Shown: in pieces, positions 1-8,713 of the stretch
How the letters are laid out: every line of letters begins with the position of its first letter
Position numbering within the stretch: the first letter of the stretch is position 1
NCBI GenBank assembly: GCA_937928545.1
Contig: CALGJQ010000013.1
Span: 39,120-103,119 of the forward strand
Source of the DNA: an uncultured Verrucomicrobiales bacterium
Lineage (GTDB): Bacteria; Verrucomicrobiota; Verrucomicrobiia; Verrucomicrobiales; Akkermansiaceae
DNA: 64,000 bases
Reading direction: 5' to 3'
Made by a program: the position numbers and the translations under genes
Notes under the pieces: model-generated
Seen by the model: only the letters and a program-made list of their open reading frames with translations
The model's database searches: none
Told to the model about the DNA's origin: nothing

Positions 1-1183
1 CCCAGTTTTTAAAAACTTGGTGGCTTAGAATCTCGCGTTCGAAGGTGATGGAAAGTTGCGACCAATCAGAGCCGGTGAAGATGGCGAGGAGGGGGAGTTC
101 TTCTTCTTTGGCAAGATCAAGAGCCTCGGTGTAGGAGTCGGCGATTTGAGCTTGGGTAGACTGGGGGAGAAAGAGGGAGATGGCTAGAGCTGCGGTCAGG
201 GGTCGCCAGATCTTGGTGCGGAGTGGAAGGAAGAGATGGATCATAAGACAGAGGAGTGCGAGTGAGAGGGGCCAGGCGTAGAGATCGAGAGGGCGTTCAA
301 AGACTTCGGCGGCGATATTTTCGCCATTGAGTTCGATGGCATCGACACGACTGCTGAGTTCAGCGACTTGAGCGTCAACTTCCTTTGGTGAAGCGGCAAG
401 GAAGAGGCCATTTGTTGAATCGGAAAGGTTTCTGAGGGTTGAGTGATCCGCTTTGGTGGTGAGATTGTTAGAGGGGACATTTGCATCGATGCCGTCGAGT
501 CCGAGGGCGACAGCGAGGACGGGGACTTGAGATTTTTTGAGCAAGGCGAGGACTTCTTTTGGTTCACGGCCGGTGACGTTATCGCCATCGGAAAGGACGA
601 TGACGGCGGAGCCGGGTGGGGGTTCCTCGGTGAGGAGGTGTTGGGCTTCGCGGATTGCGGAATCAATATCGGTGCCGCCCACGGGAATGTCGCCGGGGTT
701 GATCTGATTGACTTTGGAGAGGAGGATGGTGCGGTCCAAGGTGACGGGGCTCTCGGTGAAAGTAGCGCCGGCGAAGGAGACGAGCCCGATGCGGTCGGTG
801 GGGCGTTTGTTGATGAACTCGCGGAGGAGGAGCTTGGCGGCCTCGATCCGGCTGATGCCGTCGGCGTCGACGGCGGTCATGGAGTTTGAGATGTCGAGGA
901 GGACGACGAGGTTTTTGGCGGGGCGTCGGTGTTCGCTGATTTCGGTGCCGCCGATGGGGCGAAGGACGGCGAGGAGGGCGAGGATGAGAGCGGCAAGGAG
1001 AACGGCGGCGAGGATGCGACGGCGGATGGGGCCGGCATTTGAGCGGAGGTTGCAGTGCTCGGCATCTTGAGTGAGGAGGGCGATGGCGCGGCGACGTTGA
1101 GAGAATGCCCAGTAGGCCGCGAGGAGGGAGATGATGAGCAGCGGGAGAACCCAGATGAGGTGATTGAGGGAGAGTAATTCCAT
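1..1183 (-). CDS. vWA membrane protein (BatB-like) fused to a thioredoxin-like domain, partial
   Basis: The reading frame starts at the ATG complementary to 1181-1183 and runs open to the window edge, giving 394 codons without a stop; the C-terminus is missing. Hydrophobic segments lie near residues 8-24 and 58-75. A von Willebrand A domain follows, with the MIDAS motif DISNS at 97-101, GGTD near 169-172 and SDGD near 198-201. A further membrane segment is near 303-322. Residues 329-346 look like an internal signal peptide and lead into a thioredoxin-like start, FTGSDW at 369-374. The positions that are usually WCxxC read WSQLS here, so both redox cysteines are absent. It is the last visible gene of a MoxR-DUF58-BatD-vWA operon, 11 bp after the preceding vWA gene. 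Such clusters are tied to aerotolerance or envelope stress in other bacteria; the exact role here is inference. Confidence 0.85.
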   Translation of the reverse strand, partial: MELLSLNHLIWVLPLLIISLLAAYWAFSQRRRAIALLTQDAEHCNLRSNAGPIRRRILAAVLLAALILALLAVLRPIGGTEISEHRRPAKNLVVLLDISNSMTAVDADGISRIEAAKLLLREFINKRPTDRIGLVSFAGATFTESPVTLDRTILLSKVNQINPGDIPVGGTDIDSAIREAQHLLTEEPPPGSAVIVLSDGDNVTGREPKEVLALLKKSQVPVLAVALGLDGIDANVPSNNLTTKADHSTLRNLSDSTNGLFLAASPKEVDAQVAELSSRVDAIELNGENIAAEVFERPLDLYAWPLSLALLCLMIHLFLPLRTKIWRPLTAALAISLFLPQSTQAQIADSYTEALDLAKEEELPLLAIFTGSDWSQLSITFEREILSHQVFKNW

Positions 1184-1194
1184 GGGATCTAAGT

Positions 1195-2229
1195 TTATGA
1201 AATTTCGCGCAGGAGGGTGTGGCGGAGGAGGAAGGCGAGGGCGAGGGCGATGACGCCAGCGATGAGAATTTTGGGGTAAAGGTCGCGCTGGTAGACGAGA
1301 GCGGGGGTCTTTTTTGAGGTGGTTTCGAGGGAGTCGATGGTGTTCATGACTTCTTCAAATCCTTGGTTGTCTTTGGCGCGGAAGAAGCGTCCGTTGGTGA
1401 TGGCGGCGATCTTTTCGAGGTTGCGAGTGTCGAAGCGGATGAGGGCACCGATGCGGGCGAGGCTTTCGAGGAGGTAAGGGTCGTCACTCCCGATGCCGAC
1501 GGTGTGAATGGTGATATCTTGGGAGCGGGCTGCTTCGGCAGCGGTGACGGGGGTGAAGATTTCGTCGGTCACGGTGTGGTCGCCATCGGTGATGAGGACC
1601 ATGGTGCGGCGGGTTTCGTTGTAGTCTTTCAGTGCTTTGATCCCGGCGGCAATGCCTCCGGCGATGTTGGTGCCTCGTTCGTTGGTATAGAGGAGGGAGT
1701 TTTCGAGCTGATTGACGTAGGCGATGAGGTAGTCGTGATCGGGTGTGGGGGTGACGACGGGGTAGCCATCGTGACCAAAGATGACGAGGCCTATACGGTC
1801 CCCAGAGCGGCGTTTGATGAAGCGAATGATCTGGTCGCGAGCAACGCCGAGGCGATCTTTGATGCGGCCTTCGCGGATGGCTTCGCGGACCTCGTCGTCA
1901 TGCATCGAGGAGTCTGGGTCGAAGGCGTCCATGCTGTTCGAGTAGTCGAGAACGAGCATGATGTCGGTGCCTTCCTTGATGCTGGGCATGAGTTCGACAT
2001 CTGATTGAGGGCGAGCGAGGGCGATGATGAAGGCACTGGCAGCGAGAGCTTCTAAGAGGAGGAGGATGTGACGAGGGGCGAAGAACTTGGAAGGAGCTCC
2101 GCCGGTGTAGTGATCGGTGGACGATACGGCGATGGAGGCGGGGACACTAAACCAACGCCAGATGAGACCGCCGATGAGAGGAAGCCAAAGCCAGAGGACG
2201 TGAGGATGCGCGAAGATGATATCAGACAT
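1195..2229 (-). CDS. vWA domain membrane protein, BatA/BatB type
   Basis: This 344-residue protein has an N-terminal membrane segment (about 11-28), a second at about 54-72, a vWA domain from about 88 to 285 and a C-terminal membrane helix ending just before the terminus. The MIDAS motif DYSNS is at 95-99, and RGTN and ITDGDHT supply the other metal-site residues. I chose the start MSDII because the longer frame upstream runs into the preceding gene; with this start the two genes overlap by 8 bases (2222-2229), typical of translational coupling. Bat-type vWA proteins sit in the inner membrane with the metal-dependent adhesion domain facing the periplasm and are thought to form a complex with MoxR and BatD partners. 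Its direct substrate is unknown. Confidence 0.85.
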   Translation of the reverse strand: MSDIIFAHPHVLWLWLPLIGGLIWRWFSVPASIAVSSTDHYTGGAPSKFFAPRHILLLLEALAASAFIIALARPQSDVELMPSIKEGTDIMLVLDYSNSMDAFDPDSSMHDDEVREAIREGRIKDRLGVARDQIIRFIKRRSGDRIGLVIFGHDGYPVVTPTPDHDYLIAYVNQLENSLLYTNERGTNIAGGIAAGIKALKDYNETRRTMVLITDGDHTVTDEIFTPVTAAEAARSQDITIHTVGIGSDDPYLLESLARIGALIRFDTRNLEKIAAITNGRFFRAKDNQGFEEVMNTIDSLETTSKKTPALVYQRDLYPKILIAGVIALALAFLLRHTLLREIS

Positions 2230-3193
2230 CGGAGGAGTCGGGTTGAGGGGTGGTGGCTTTGACGAAGGAGCGGATGAGGTCGAGCGACTTTGGGGCTTCG
2301 CTTTCGTGCGGAAGGTGGTCGGCAAACTTCACGGCGTCGGCGAGCTTTGCGAAGGAGCCGAGTTCGTCGACATTATCAGTCTGGATTTTCGGGTGATTGC
2401 GGAGGACTTGGATGAACTCGGCGGAAGTCTTCGAACGCGCGCGGACGGAGTAGCGATCGGAGGTGTATTGTTTGAGAATGTCGGTGAGCTTTGAGTAAAA
2501 GGGAACGGGCTGAGACTTGGGGTCGAGTTGATCCAATTTGGCGAGAGCCTTTTCCCAAGCGGGAGTGGTTTTGATGACTCCGGTGCGCTTGAGGACAAAA
2601 TAGAGAATGGGGAGAAGAAGGAGGGCGAGGAGAGCCCAAAGCCAAGGGCTCTTTTTATCTTCATCTTCAGAGCTGAGTTCCGGCTCGGGTTCGAGTGCTT
2701 CTTCGGTGAGGAAGTCCTCGGGATTGTGTGGAGTCTCAGGGATATTTTCGGGCGAGATCAGAGTGAGGGGTGGGAGGGGAAGGGTGACAGAGTTGGGCGA
2801 GACTCTTTTGGTCGATTTGATGGGGAATGAGGCGGTGAGGCCATTGAGAGATTTTGTGTCGGTTGCGACGAAGGGAACTTTGAGGTGCCAAGTGCGCTGG
2901 CCTGAAAGGGTAAGGGAGCCTTTGCGGAGAGTGGCTTTTTCAGGGACGGGGACGAGGAAGGGGGGATAGCTGAGGGGCGAGGGCTTGACGATTTCACGAT
3001 GCCAAGGAGCGGAGATGGTGAGGTCGAGATGAGCAGCATGGCCGAGGACGAGTTCGCTTTGGTCCCACGAGCTGTCGCTGAGAGTAGGGCGTTCGTTTTT
3101 TTGCCAGACGCGGAAGAAGACAAAGCCGATCGCTAGCCCGACGAGAAGGAGGGCGAGGAGGAGGAACTTGAGGATGGTGAAGGGAGACTTCAT
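2222..3193 (-). CDS. BatD-like membrane protein of the MoxR cluster
   Basis: The 323-residue protein has an N-terminal hydrophobic anchor (about 9-27), an extracytoplasmic beta-rich region, an acidic linker rich in Glu/Asp/Ser, a second membrane segment (about 185-203) and a cytoplasmic helical tail. This layout matches the BatD or DUF4381-like partners that accompany vWA and MoxR genes, but I see no decisive motif, so the family name rests mostly on layout and position. It overlaps the upstream DUF58 gene by 4 bases (ATGA arrangement) and the downstream vWA gene by 8 bases, so the three are probably translated together. It probably bridges the periplasmic vWA proteins and cytoplasmic partners. 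Confidence 0.7.
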   Translation of the reverse strand: MKSPFTILKFLLLALLLVGLAIGFVFFRVWQKNERPTLSDSSWDQSELVLGHAAHLDLTISAPWHREIVKPSPLSYPPFLVPVPEKATLRKGSLTLSGQRTWHLKVPFVATDTKSLNGLTASFPIKSTKRVSPNSVTLPLPPLTLISPENIPETPHNPEDFLTEEALEPEPELSSEDEDKKSPWLWALLALLLLPILYFVLKRTGVIKTTPAWEKALAKLDQLDPKSQPVPFYSKLTDILKQYTSDRYSVRARSKTSAEFIQVLRNHPKIQTDNVDELGSFAKLADAVKFADHLPHESEAPKSLDLIRSFVKATTPQPDSSDV

Positions 3194-4056
3194 CGACGAG
3201 AAATGCGGCGCTGAAAGAGAGAGATGATGGAGGGGAGGTAGTCGGTCGCAGTGTCGAGCGGGACGTAGTCGATGCCGGCGCGGCGGCAGGTCGAGGCGAC
3301 TTCTTCGGCGGCTTGCGAGCTGCGTTCCGTGAGTGCTTTTGCGTCTTTGCGAGTGAGGCGAGTGACCTTTCCGCTTTCGAGATCGCTGATTGAGAGAGCT
3401 GGGATATTGGGAAGCTCTCGTTCGATGGGATCAGAGATGTGGAGAAGGATGACTTCGTGTTTCCGAGCGAGGGCGCGGAGAGGCTTAGAGAAGTCTGGCG
3501 TGATGAGGTCGCTTAAGATGAAGACGATGGAGCGCTTTAAGGTAGTTTTTAAAAGGTGTTCGATTCCTCCCGCGAGATCGGTGTTTGGAGACTCGGGTTC
3601 AAAGGCAAGGAGCTCGCGGATCATGCGAAGGACGTGACGGTGGCCGCGAGCGGGATCGAGTTGAAGCTCTTCCTGATCGGAGTAGAGGAGGAGGCCAACT
3701 TTGTCTTTATTGAGAGTGGCGGAGAAAGCAAGGACGGCGGCGACTTCGGCGGTGAATTCGGCTTTAGTGGTCGCGCCGGAGCCGAACTGGCCGGAGGCTG
3801 AGCGATCGACGAGGAAGAAGACGTTTTGTTCGCGTTCTTCGGTGAAGAGTTTGATGTAAGGGGAGCCGAGGCGGGCGGAGACGTTCCAGTCGATGGAGCG
3901 CATTTCGTCACCTTCTTGGTATTCGCGGATTTCGGCGAACTCGATTCCGCGTCCTTTGAAGGAGGCGTGCCAAGCTCCGGCGGTGCGGTTTTGCACGATG
4001 CGTCGGCTCCGGATTTCGATCCGGCGAACCTTTTCCATTAACTCTGAAGCCAGCAT
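3190..4056 (-). CDS. DUF58 domain protein
   Basis: This 288-residue protein carries the DUF58 hallmark near residues 40-60, where a G-R-G-x-x-F-x-E-x-R-x-Y-x-x-G-D pattern is followed by R-x-I-D-W-N. DUF58 proteins have a vWA-like fold; the segment FFLVDRSASG (about 80-89) is in the place of a MIDAS but is a degenerate form. No membrane segment is seen, so it should be cytoplasmic. It lies 6 bp after the MoxR ATPase gene and overlaps the next gene by 4 bases. The MoxR-DUF58 pairing is very common and the two are thought to act together in assembling or maturing membrane complexes. The start M-L-A-S-E is consistent with the short spacer to moxR. Confidence 0.88.
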   Translation of the reverse strand: MLASELMEKVRRIEIRSRRIVQNRTAGAWHASFKGRGIEFAEIREYQEGDEMRSIDWNVSARLGSPYIKLFTEEREQNVFFLVDRSASGQFGSGATTKAEFTAEVAAVLAFSATLNKDKVGLLLYSDQEELQLDPARGHRHVLRMIRELLAFEPESPNTDLAGGIEHLLKTTLKRSIVFILSDLITPDFSKPLRALARKHEVILLHISDPIERELPNIPALSISDLESGKVTRLTRKDAKALTERSSQAAEEVASTCRRAGIDYVPLDTATDYLPSIISLFQRRISRR

Positions 4057-4062
4057 GGAGAT

Positions 4063-5076
4063 CTATGGAGTGCGAAGGGTATCGAGGAGTTGTTTGATGA
4101 TGGCGTCGGTGTCCATGTCCTCGGCTTGCGCTTCATAGGAAGGGATGATGCGGTGGCGAAGGATGTCTGGGGCGATGGCTTTGACGTCCTCTGGAAGAAC
4201 GTGGGCGCGGCCATCGAGGAAGGCTAAACAACGTGCTCCGCGGATGAGTTGGATGGTGGCTCGCGGGGAGGCACCGGCGGTGATGAGGGGATCGAATGCC
4301 GAGAGGTCGAGGCCGGATTGGCGTTCCGAGAGTTGGGTGCGGCCTTCTTCACGCGTGGCGAAGACGATATCGAGAATGTAGTCTTCGATCTTGGGATCGA
4401 CGTGGATCTCATTGATCAAAGCGCGAGCAGAAGAGACTGTGGCGAGATCGGTGACAGCGGAGGCCGAAGGTATTGACATGGTCGATGACATGCGGCGGAG
4501 GACCTCGCGCTCTTCGTCACGCTCCGGATAGCCGACGATGACCTTCATCATGAAGCGATCCATTTGTGCTTCGGGGAGAGGGTAAGTTCCCTCTTGGTCG
4601 AGCGGGTTTTGAGTCGCCATGACGAGGAAGGGATCGGGGAGCTTGCGAGTCTCGCCACCGAGGGTGACTTGCTTTTCTTGCATGGCCTCAAGAAGGGCCG
4701 ACTGAACCTTGGCAGGAGCGCGGTTGATTTCGTCAGCGAGAAGGAGGTTGGTGAAAACAGGGCCTTCTTTGGCTGTAAATTCTTGGGTGCCGGGATTGTA
4801 AATATGGGTGCCGATGACGTCGGCGGGGAGGAGGTCGGGAGTGAACTGAATCCGTCCGAAGCGGGCGGAAAGAGTTTGGGAGAGAGTGTTGACGGCGAGA
4901 GTCTTAGCTAATCCGGGAAGGCCTTCGACGAGGAGGTGGTTCCCTGTGAGAAGGCAGACCAACATGCGATCGACAAGGTGGGTTTGCCCGATGAGGACGC
5001 GGGAGATTTCTTGTCGGAGAGGGGCTACGAAAGCAGAGCGAGTCTGGATTTCAGCTGAGAATTCTTCGGGTGTCAT
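4063..5076 (-). CDS. MoxR family AAA+ ATPase
   Basis: With the start MTPEEF this is a 337-residue AAA+ ATPase of the MoxR group. Visible motifs are Walker A (EGLPGLAKT), Walker B (LLADEINR), the sensor-1 region MATQNP and the downstream YPLPEAQMDRF, all typical of MoxR. It heads the Bat-type operon. A GTG start 66 bases upstream (5142) is also possible; neither start has a clear ribosome binding site, and the shorter form matches the usual MoxR N-terminus better. MoxR proteins are ATP-driven chaperones for folding or metal insertion of partner proteins; the partners here should be the DUF58 and vWA proteins encoded behind it. A second MoxR gene lies at 49257-50195 in a different context. Confidence 0.9.
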   Translation of the reverse strand: MTPEEFSAEIQTRSAFVAPLRQEISRVLIGQTHLVDRMLVCLLTGNHLLVEGLPGLAKTLAVNTLSQTLSARFGRIQFTPDLLPADVIGTHIYNPGTQEFTAKEGPVFTNLLLADEINRAPAKVQSALLEAMQEKQVTLGGETRKLPDPFLVMATQNPLDQEGTYPLPEAQMDRFMMKVIVGYPERDEEREVLRRMSSTMSIPSASAVTDLATVSSARALINEIHVDPKIEDYILDIVFATREEGRTQLSERQSGLDLSAFDPLITAGASPRATIQLIRGARCLAFLDGRAHVLPEDVKAIAPDILRHRIIPSYEAQAEDMDTDAIIKQLLDTLRTP

Positions 5077-5264
5077 AAATTGGTAACGGGAATTGAGAGA
5101 TTTGCTTTCAGTTAGGGTAGCATCGTGGCTGAAAAGAGCCACTGTGCAATTGGGGAATTACATGGAGGAAGCGACAAGAAGGCGTGTTTTTTCTAGGAAA
5201 GATCGTTGAAAGGAAAAATTTTGAGACTTGGTGCCCGTGGAGGGAGTTTGCTAGCGTTATAGCC

Positions 5265-6533
5265 ATGAAAAAAAGCATCCTTTCTTGCTCGTTGTCATTG
5301 AGCTTTCTCAGTCTGCCCCTCCAAGCACAGTGGTCGAGTTGGCGAGGACCTGACGGGAGTGGATCAGTGAAAGAAGGGGCTGTGCCGATGGAATTTGATG
5401 CGGAGGGAAAGGGGGTTGCTTGGAAAGCGGCTCTTCCTGGGCGAGGATGTTCGACTCCTATTGTCTCTAGAGGGCTCTTGTTTTTGACGGCTCCGATTGA
5501 GGGGAAGGACTCGATTTTGGCTTTCGATTTGGAAGGGAAAGAAAAGTGGCGACAGAGCTTTGATAAGGAGACTCCGGGGCGCGGGCAGAAGGTCGGAAGT
5601 GGGGCGAACTCTTCTGCGGTGAGCGATGGGGAGACCGTGGTGGCATATTTTAAATCCGGGCTGGTGGCCGCTTGCTCAAGCGATGGGAAAAAATTGTGGG
5701 ATAAAAATCTGCAGAAGGAGTATGGGAAGGATACCTTGTGGTGGGATCAGGGAACCTCGCCAGTGTTGTTTGAGAAGAACGTGATCATTGCGGTGATGCA
5801 GACAGAGGGGAATTCCTATCTCGTTTCCTTGGATTTGGAGAGTGGTAACGAGGTTTGGAAGACGGAGCGGAAATTCGAGACGGCGAAGGAGTCGGGTGAT
5901 AGTTATACCACGCCACATTTGATAAGCGTCGATGGAGTTGTGAACGTGGTCAGCTTTGGGGCAGATCACATTACGGGGCATGATGCCAAGACGGGGAAGC
6001 TTCTTTGGAGTTCGGGAGGAATTAATCCGGAGGTCGAGGGGATGTGGCGGACGATTGCCTCATCGGTGGTGGTTGATGGGATCGTTGTGGTTCCGCACGG
6101 GAGAGGGAAATACTTGATGGCAATCAAGGCTGGAGGGAAAGGTGACGTTACCGAGACCAATGTTCTTTGGAGGAAAGAAATGGTGAATACCGATGCCGCA
6201 AGCCCTGTCGTGAGCGATGGGAAAGTGATCATCTTGACCGATCGCGGGAAAGAGCGGGGAAAGATTTTATGTGTGAAGGCGGAGACTGGGGAGCTTCTTT
6301 GGGAAGGGAAGTTACCAAAGTCAGCAAAGACCTTCTACTCTTCTCCAATTTTGGTGGGAGATACCTTATGTTGTCCGCGTGAAGACGGGGTGGTCCTGAT
6401 GGCCAAGATTTCCGAGAAAGGTTTGGGCGAGGTGAAGGAGTGTAAGTTAGGACAATCTTTTATTGCCTCGCCCATCTACGTGGATGGAAAGCTGATTCTT
6501 CGGGGGGATGATTTCCTCTGGTGCTTGAAGTGA
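5265..6533 (+). CDS. exported PQQ-like beta-propeller protein
   Basis: The 422-residue product starts with a clean signal peptide (MKKS, hydrophobic core, cleavage near LQAQ). The mature protein opens with SSWRGPDGSG, a motif seen at the start of many exported planctomycete and verrucomicrobial PQQ-repeat proteins. Repeated blades with the pattern A-x-D-x-x-x-G-x-x-x-W follow, for example LAFDLEGKEKW, VSLDLESGNEVW and GHDAKTGKLLW. It resembles the BamB/alcohol-dehydrogenase propeller fold, but no quinoprotein catalytic domain is evident, so enzymatic activity cannot be claimed. It is divergent from the MoxR operon and stops 1 bp before the end of the convergent dxs gene. The start is set by the signal peptide; the 27 upstream codons are not needed. 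Confidence 0.8.
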   Translation: MKKSILSCSLSLSFLSLPLQAQWSSWRGPDGSGSVKEGAVPMEFDAEGKGVAWKAALPGRGCSTPIVSRGLLFLTAPIEGKDSILAFDLEGKEKWRQSFDKETPGRGQKVGSGANSSAVSDGETVVAYFKSGLVAACSSDGKKLWDKNLQKEYGKDTLWWDQGTSPVLFEKNVIIAVMQTEGNSYLVSLDLESGNEVWKTERKFETAKESGDSYTTPHLISVDGVVNVVSFGADHITGHDAKTGKLLWSSGGINPEVEGMWRTIASSVVVDGIVVVPHGRGKYLMAIKAGGKGDVTETNVLWRKEMVNTDAASPVVSDGKVIILTDRGKERGKILCVKAETGELLWEGKLPKSAKTFYSSPILVGDTLCCPREDGVVLMAKISEKGLGEVKECKLGQSFIASPIYVDGKLILRGDDFLWCLK

Positions 6534-6534
6534 A

Positions 6535-8415
6535 TTACTTCGCGCTCAGGTGCGGGAGGATTTTGTCCACCGCATTGGCCGAGGTGATTCCGTGTTTTTC
6601 GCGGAGAATCTCGGGCTTTCCGTGCTCGACGAATTCGTCTGGCCAGCCGATGCGTTCGACGGGAGTATCGATGACTGCGTCGTGAAGGAGTTCGATGATG
6701 GAGAGTCCGAATCCGTTGAAGAGGACGTGGTCCTCGAAGGTGCAGACCACAGTGGCTTTAGACGAATGTTCGGTGATGGTGCGAGCATCGAGCGGCTTGA
6801 TCCAGCGAGGGTTGATGAGGGTGACGCTGTAGCCTTTTGATTCCAGAGCTTCCTTAGTTTCCAGAGCAAGCTCCATCATGGTGCCAAGAGGGATGAGGCA
6901 GACGTCGGTGCCTTCTTGGAGGACTTCAGCTTCTCCAATTGTGAGGAGTTGTGGTTTTTCCTTAATCGTGGTTCCGGGGCCATTTCCACGAGGATAACGG
7001 ATAGCGATCGGGCCTTCTTCGTAGTTGGCCATGGTCCAAAGCATGTCGATGAATTCATCTTCATCTTTGGGTTGCATGTGAACGAGGCCGGGAACGTGGC
7101 GGAGGTAGCCAATGTCGAAAAGCCCGTGGTGGGTGGGTCCGTCATCGCCAGAGAGTCCACCGCGATCCATGCAAAGTCGCACGGGGAGGCTTTGTAAGGC
7201 CATGTCATGAATGATCATGTCATAGGCGCGTTGCATGAAGGTGGAATAAATTGCGAGGAAGGGTTTGAGGCCTTCGGAGGCATGGCCGCAGGCGAAGAGG
7301 GCGGCGTGTTCTTCTGCGATTCCGACATCAAAGTAGCGCTCGGGGAGTTCTTCTTTGAAGGTTTCTAATTTGGTGCCGCCAGGCATGGCCGCAGTGATGG
7401 CGGTGATTGATTTGTCCTCTTTAGCGAAGTCAGTGACGGCGCGGCCGAAGAGTTCGGAAAAGGTGGGGGCTCCAGCGGCGGTAGAACCGTCTTCGACATT
7501 GTAGGGTCCGAGTCCGTGGAATTTTCCAGGCTTGTCGAGGGCGGGTTGGTAGCCGCGACCTTTTTCGGTGATGATGTGCAGGATGACAGGCTCGTCTTTT
7601 TCTTTGAGGTGCTCAAGGCTTTTGATGACGGACGGGAGATCGTGTCCATCGATCGGCCCATAGTAGCGGAGGCCAAATTTCTCGAAGAGAACATTTGGGA
7701 GAAGCATGTTCTTGGCATTTCGCTCAACTTTGTGAACGAACTTGCGAGCACCGGGTCCGGCGACTTTTTCGACAATTTCGGCGGCCCGCTCACGGATGCC
7801 ATTGTAGGCGGGGTGGGTTTGGAGGGTGTTGAAATACTTGGCAAGGGCTCCGACGTTTTTGTCAATGGACCATTCGTTGTCGTTCAGGACGATGATGCAG
7901 CGCTTGGTTGTTTCGGCGATGTTGTTGAGCGCTTCCAAAGTGGGGCCACAGGTAAAGGCGGCATCTCCGGCGACGGCGACGACGTGGTTGTCTTCGCCTT
8001 TGAGGTCTCGGCCTGAGCACATGCCTAAGGCTGCCGAAACGGCTGTGCCTGCGTGACCTGCTCCGTAGCAGTCATGTTCAGATTCGGTTCGGAGCAGGAA
8101 GCCATTGAGACCTTCATACTGGCGGATGGTGCCGATTTCCTTTGCCCGTCCGGTGAGCATCTTATGGACGTATCCTTGGTGGGATACATCGAAGAGGAAT
8201 TTGTCTTTCGGGGAATCGAAGACGCGATGCATCGCAATACTCAATTCGACGACACCGAGGTTAGGGCCGAGGTGACCACCGGTATTCGAAAGAGAGGTGA
8301 TCAGAGTTTCACGAATCTCTTCGGCGAGAGCCGGGAGGTCCTCGTTTGCAATTTTTTGGAGATCGGAGGGTCCTTGAATTTGGTCAAGGAAAGGAGTTTT
8401 AGAGGAGTCGGACAT
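6535..8415 (-). CDS. dxs: 1-deoxy-D-xylulose-5-phosphate synthase
   Basis: This 626-residue thiamine-diphosphate enzyme condenses pyruvate and glyceraldehyde-3-phosphate in the first step of the MEP isoprenoid pathway. Family landmarks include GGHLGPNLGVVEL near the N-terminus, DVSHQGYVHKMLTGR, the ThDP/Mg region beginning VAGDAAFTCG, YYGPIDGHDL, the transketolase-type FDVGIAEEHA and MDRGGLSGDDGPTHHG. The ThDP motif reads GDAAFTCG rather than the textbook GDGAxTxG, and the following NDNEWSI replaces NDNxMSI, so this is a divergent branch of DXS. The start MSDSS overlaps the upstream xseB by 17 bases, matching the frequent xseB-dxs coupling in bacteria. Longer in-frame starts would overlap xseB almost entirely and are rejected. 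Confidence 0.93.
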   Translation of the reverse strand: MSDSSKTPFLDQIQGPSDLQKIANEDLPALAEEIRETLITSLSNTGGHLGPNLGVVELSIAMHRVFDSPKDKFLFDVSHQGYVHKMLTGRAKEIGTIRQYEGLNGFLLRTESEHDCYGAGHAGTAVSAALGMCSGRDLKGEDNHVVAVAGDAAFTCGPTLEALNNIAETTKRCIIVLNDNEWSIDKNVGALAKYFNTLQTHPAYNGIRERAAEIVEKVAGPGARKFVHKVERNAKNMLLPNVLFEKFGLRYYGPIDGHDLPSVIKSLEHLKEKDEPVILHIITEKGRGYQPALDKPGKFHGLGPYNVEDGSTAAGAPTFSELFGRAVTDFAKEDKSITAITAAMPGGTKLETFKEELPERYFDVGIAEEHAALFACGHASEGLKPFLAIYSTFMQRAYDMIIHDMALQSLPVRLCMDRGGLSGDDGPTHHGLFDIGYLRHVPGLVHMQPKDEDEFIDMLWTMANYEEGPIAIRYPRGNGPGTTIKEKPQLLTIGEAEVLQEGTDVCLIPLGTMMELALETKEALESKGYSVTLINPRWIKPLDARTITEHSSKATVVCTFEDHVLFNGFGLSIIELLHDAVIDTPVERIGWPDEFVEHGKPEILREKHGITSANAVDKILPHLSAK

Positions 8416-8698
8416 CGTCGTCGTTAGAAGGCTCGTCTTCTGAGGATGAATCTTCGGATTCATCGCTGAGTGAATTGGCCTGAAATTTTGCTTCGACAAT
8501 GTCGAGGCGTTTGCGTGCTGATTTGAGAGAGTTTTGGCAGAAGCTGAGAAGGTCTTGTCCTCGCTCGAAATCATCAAGGAGTTTTGCAAGAGAAGTGGGC
8601 TCTTGTTCGAGGATTTTGATGATTTCTTCCAATTCATCAGCCGCTTCCTCAAACGATTCGGCAGCTGGTGAAGGGGGAGACTTTTTCTTAGAAGGCAT
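8399..8698 (-). CDS. xseB: exodeoxyribonuclease VII small subunit
   Basis: This 99-residue protein has the XseB core: SFEEAADELEEIIKILE, then a stretch with L-D-D-F-E-R-G-x-D-L and C-x-x-x-L-K-S-A-x-K-R-L. The core is flanked by a Ser/Lys-rich N-terminus and an acidic Ser/Asp/Glu C-terminal tail that is longer than usual. XseB binds in several copies to XseA to form exonuclease VII, which degrades single-stranded DNA. No xseA is in the window. Its 3' end overlaps dxs by 17 bases, an arrangement known from many genomes. Confidence 0.88.
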   Translation of the reverse strand: MPSKKKSPPSPAAESFEEAADELEEIIKILEQEPTSLAKLLDDFERGQDLLSFCQNSLKSARKRLDIVEAKFQANSLSDESEDSSSEDEPSNDDDVRLL

Positions 8699-8713
8699 GG
8701 AGGAGGCGAGATC

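Noticed and set aside
1363..2004. 213-codon open frame opposite the vWA gene
   Set aside because: Its acidic, Gly/Val-rich composition is the mirror of the real gene's codons; the minus-strand gene has clear vWA motifs.
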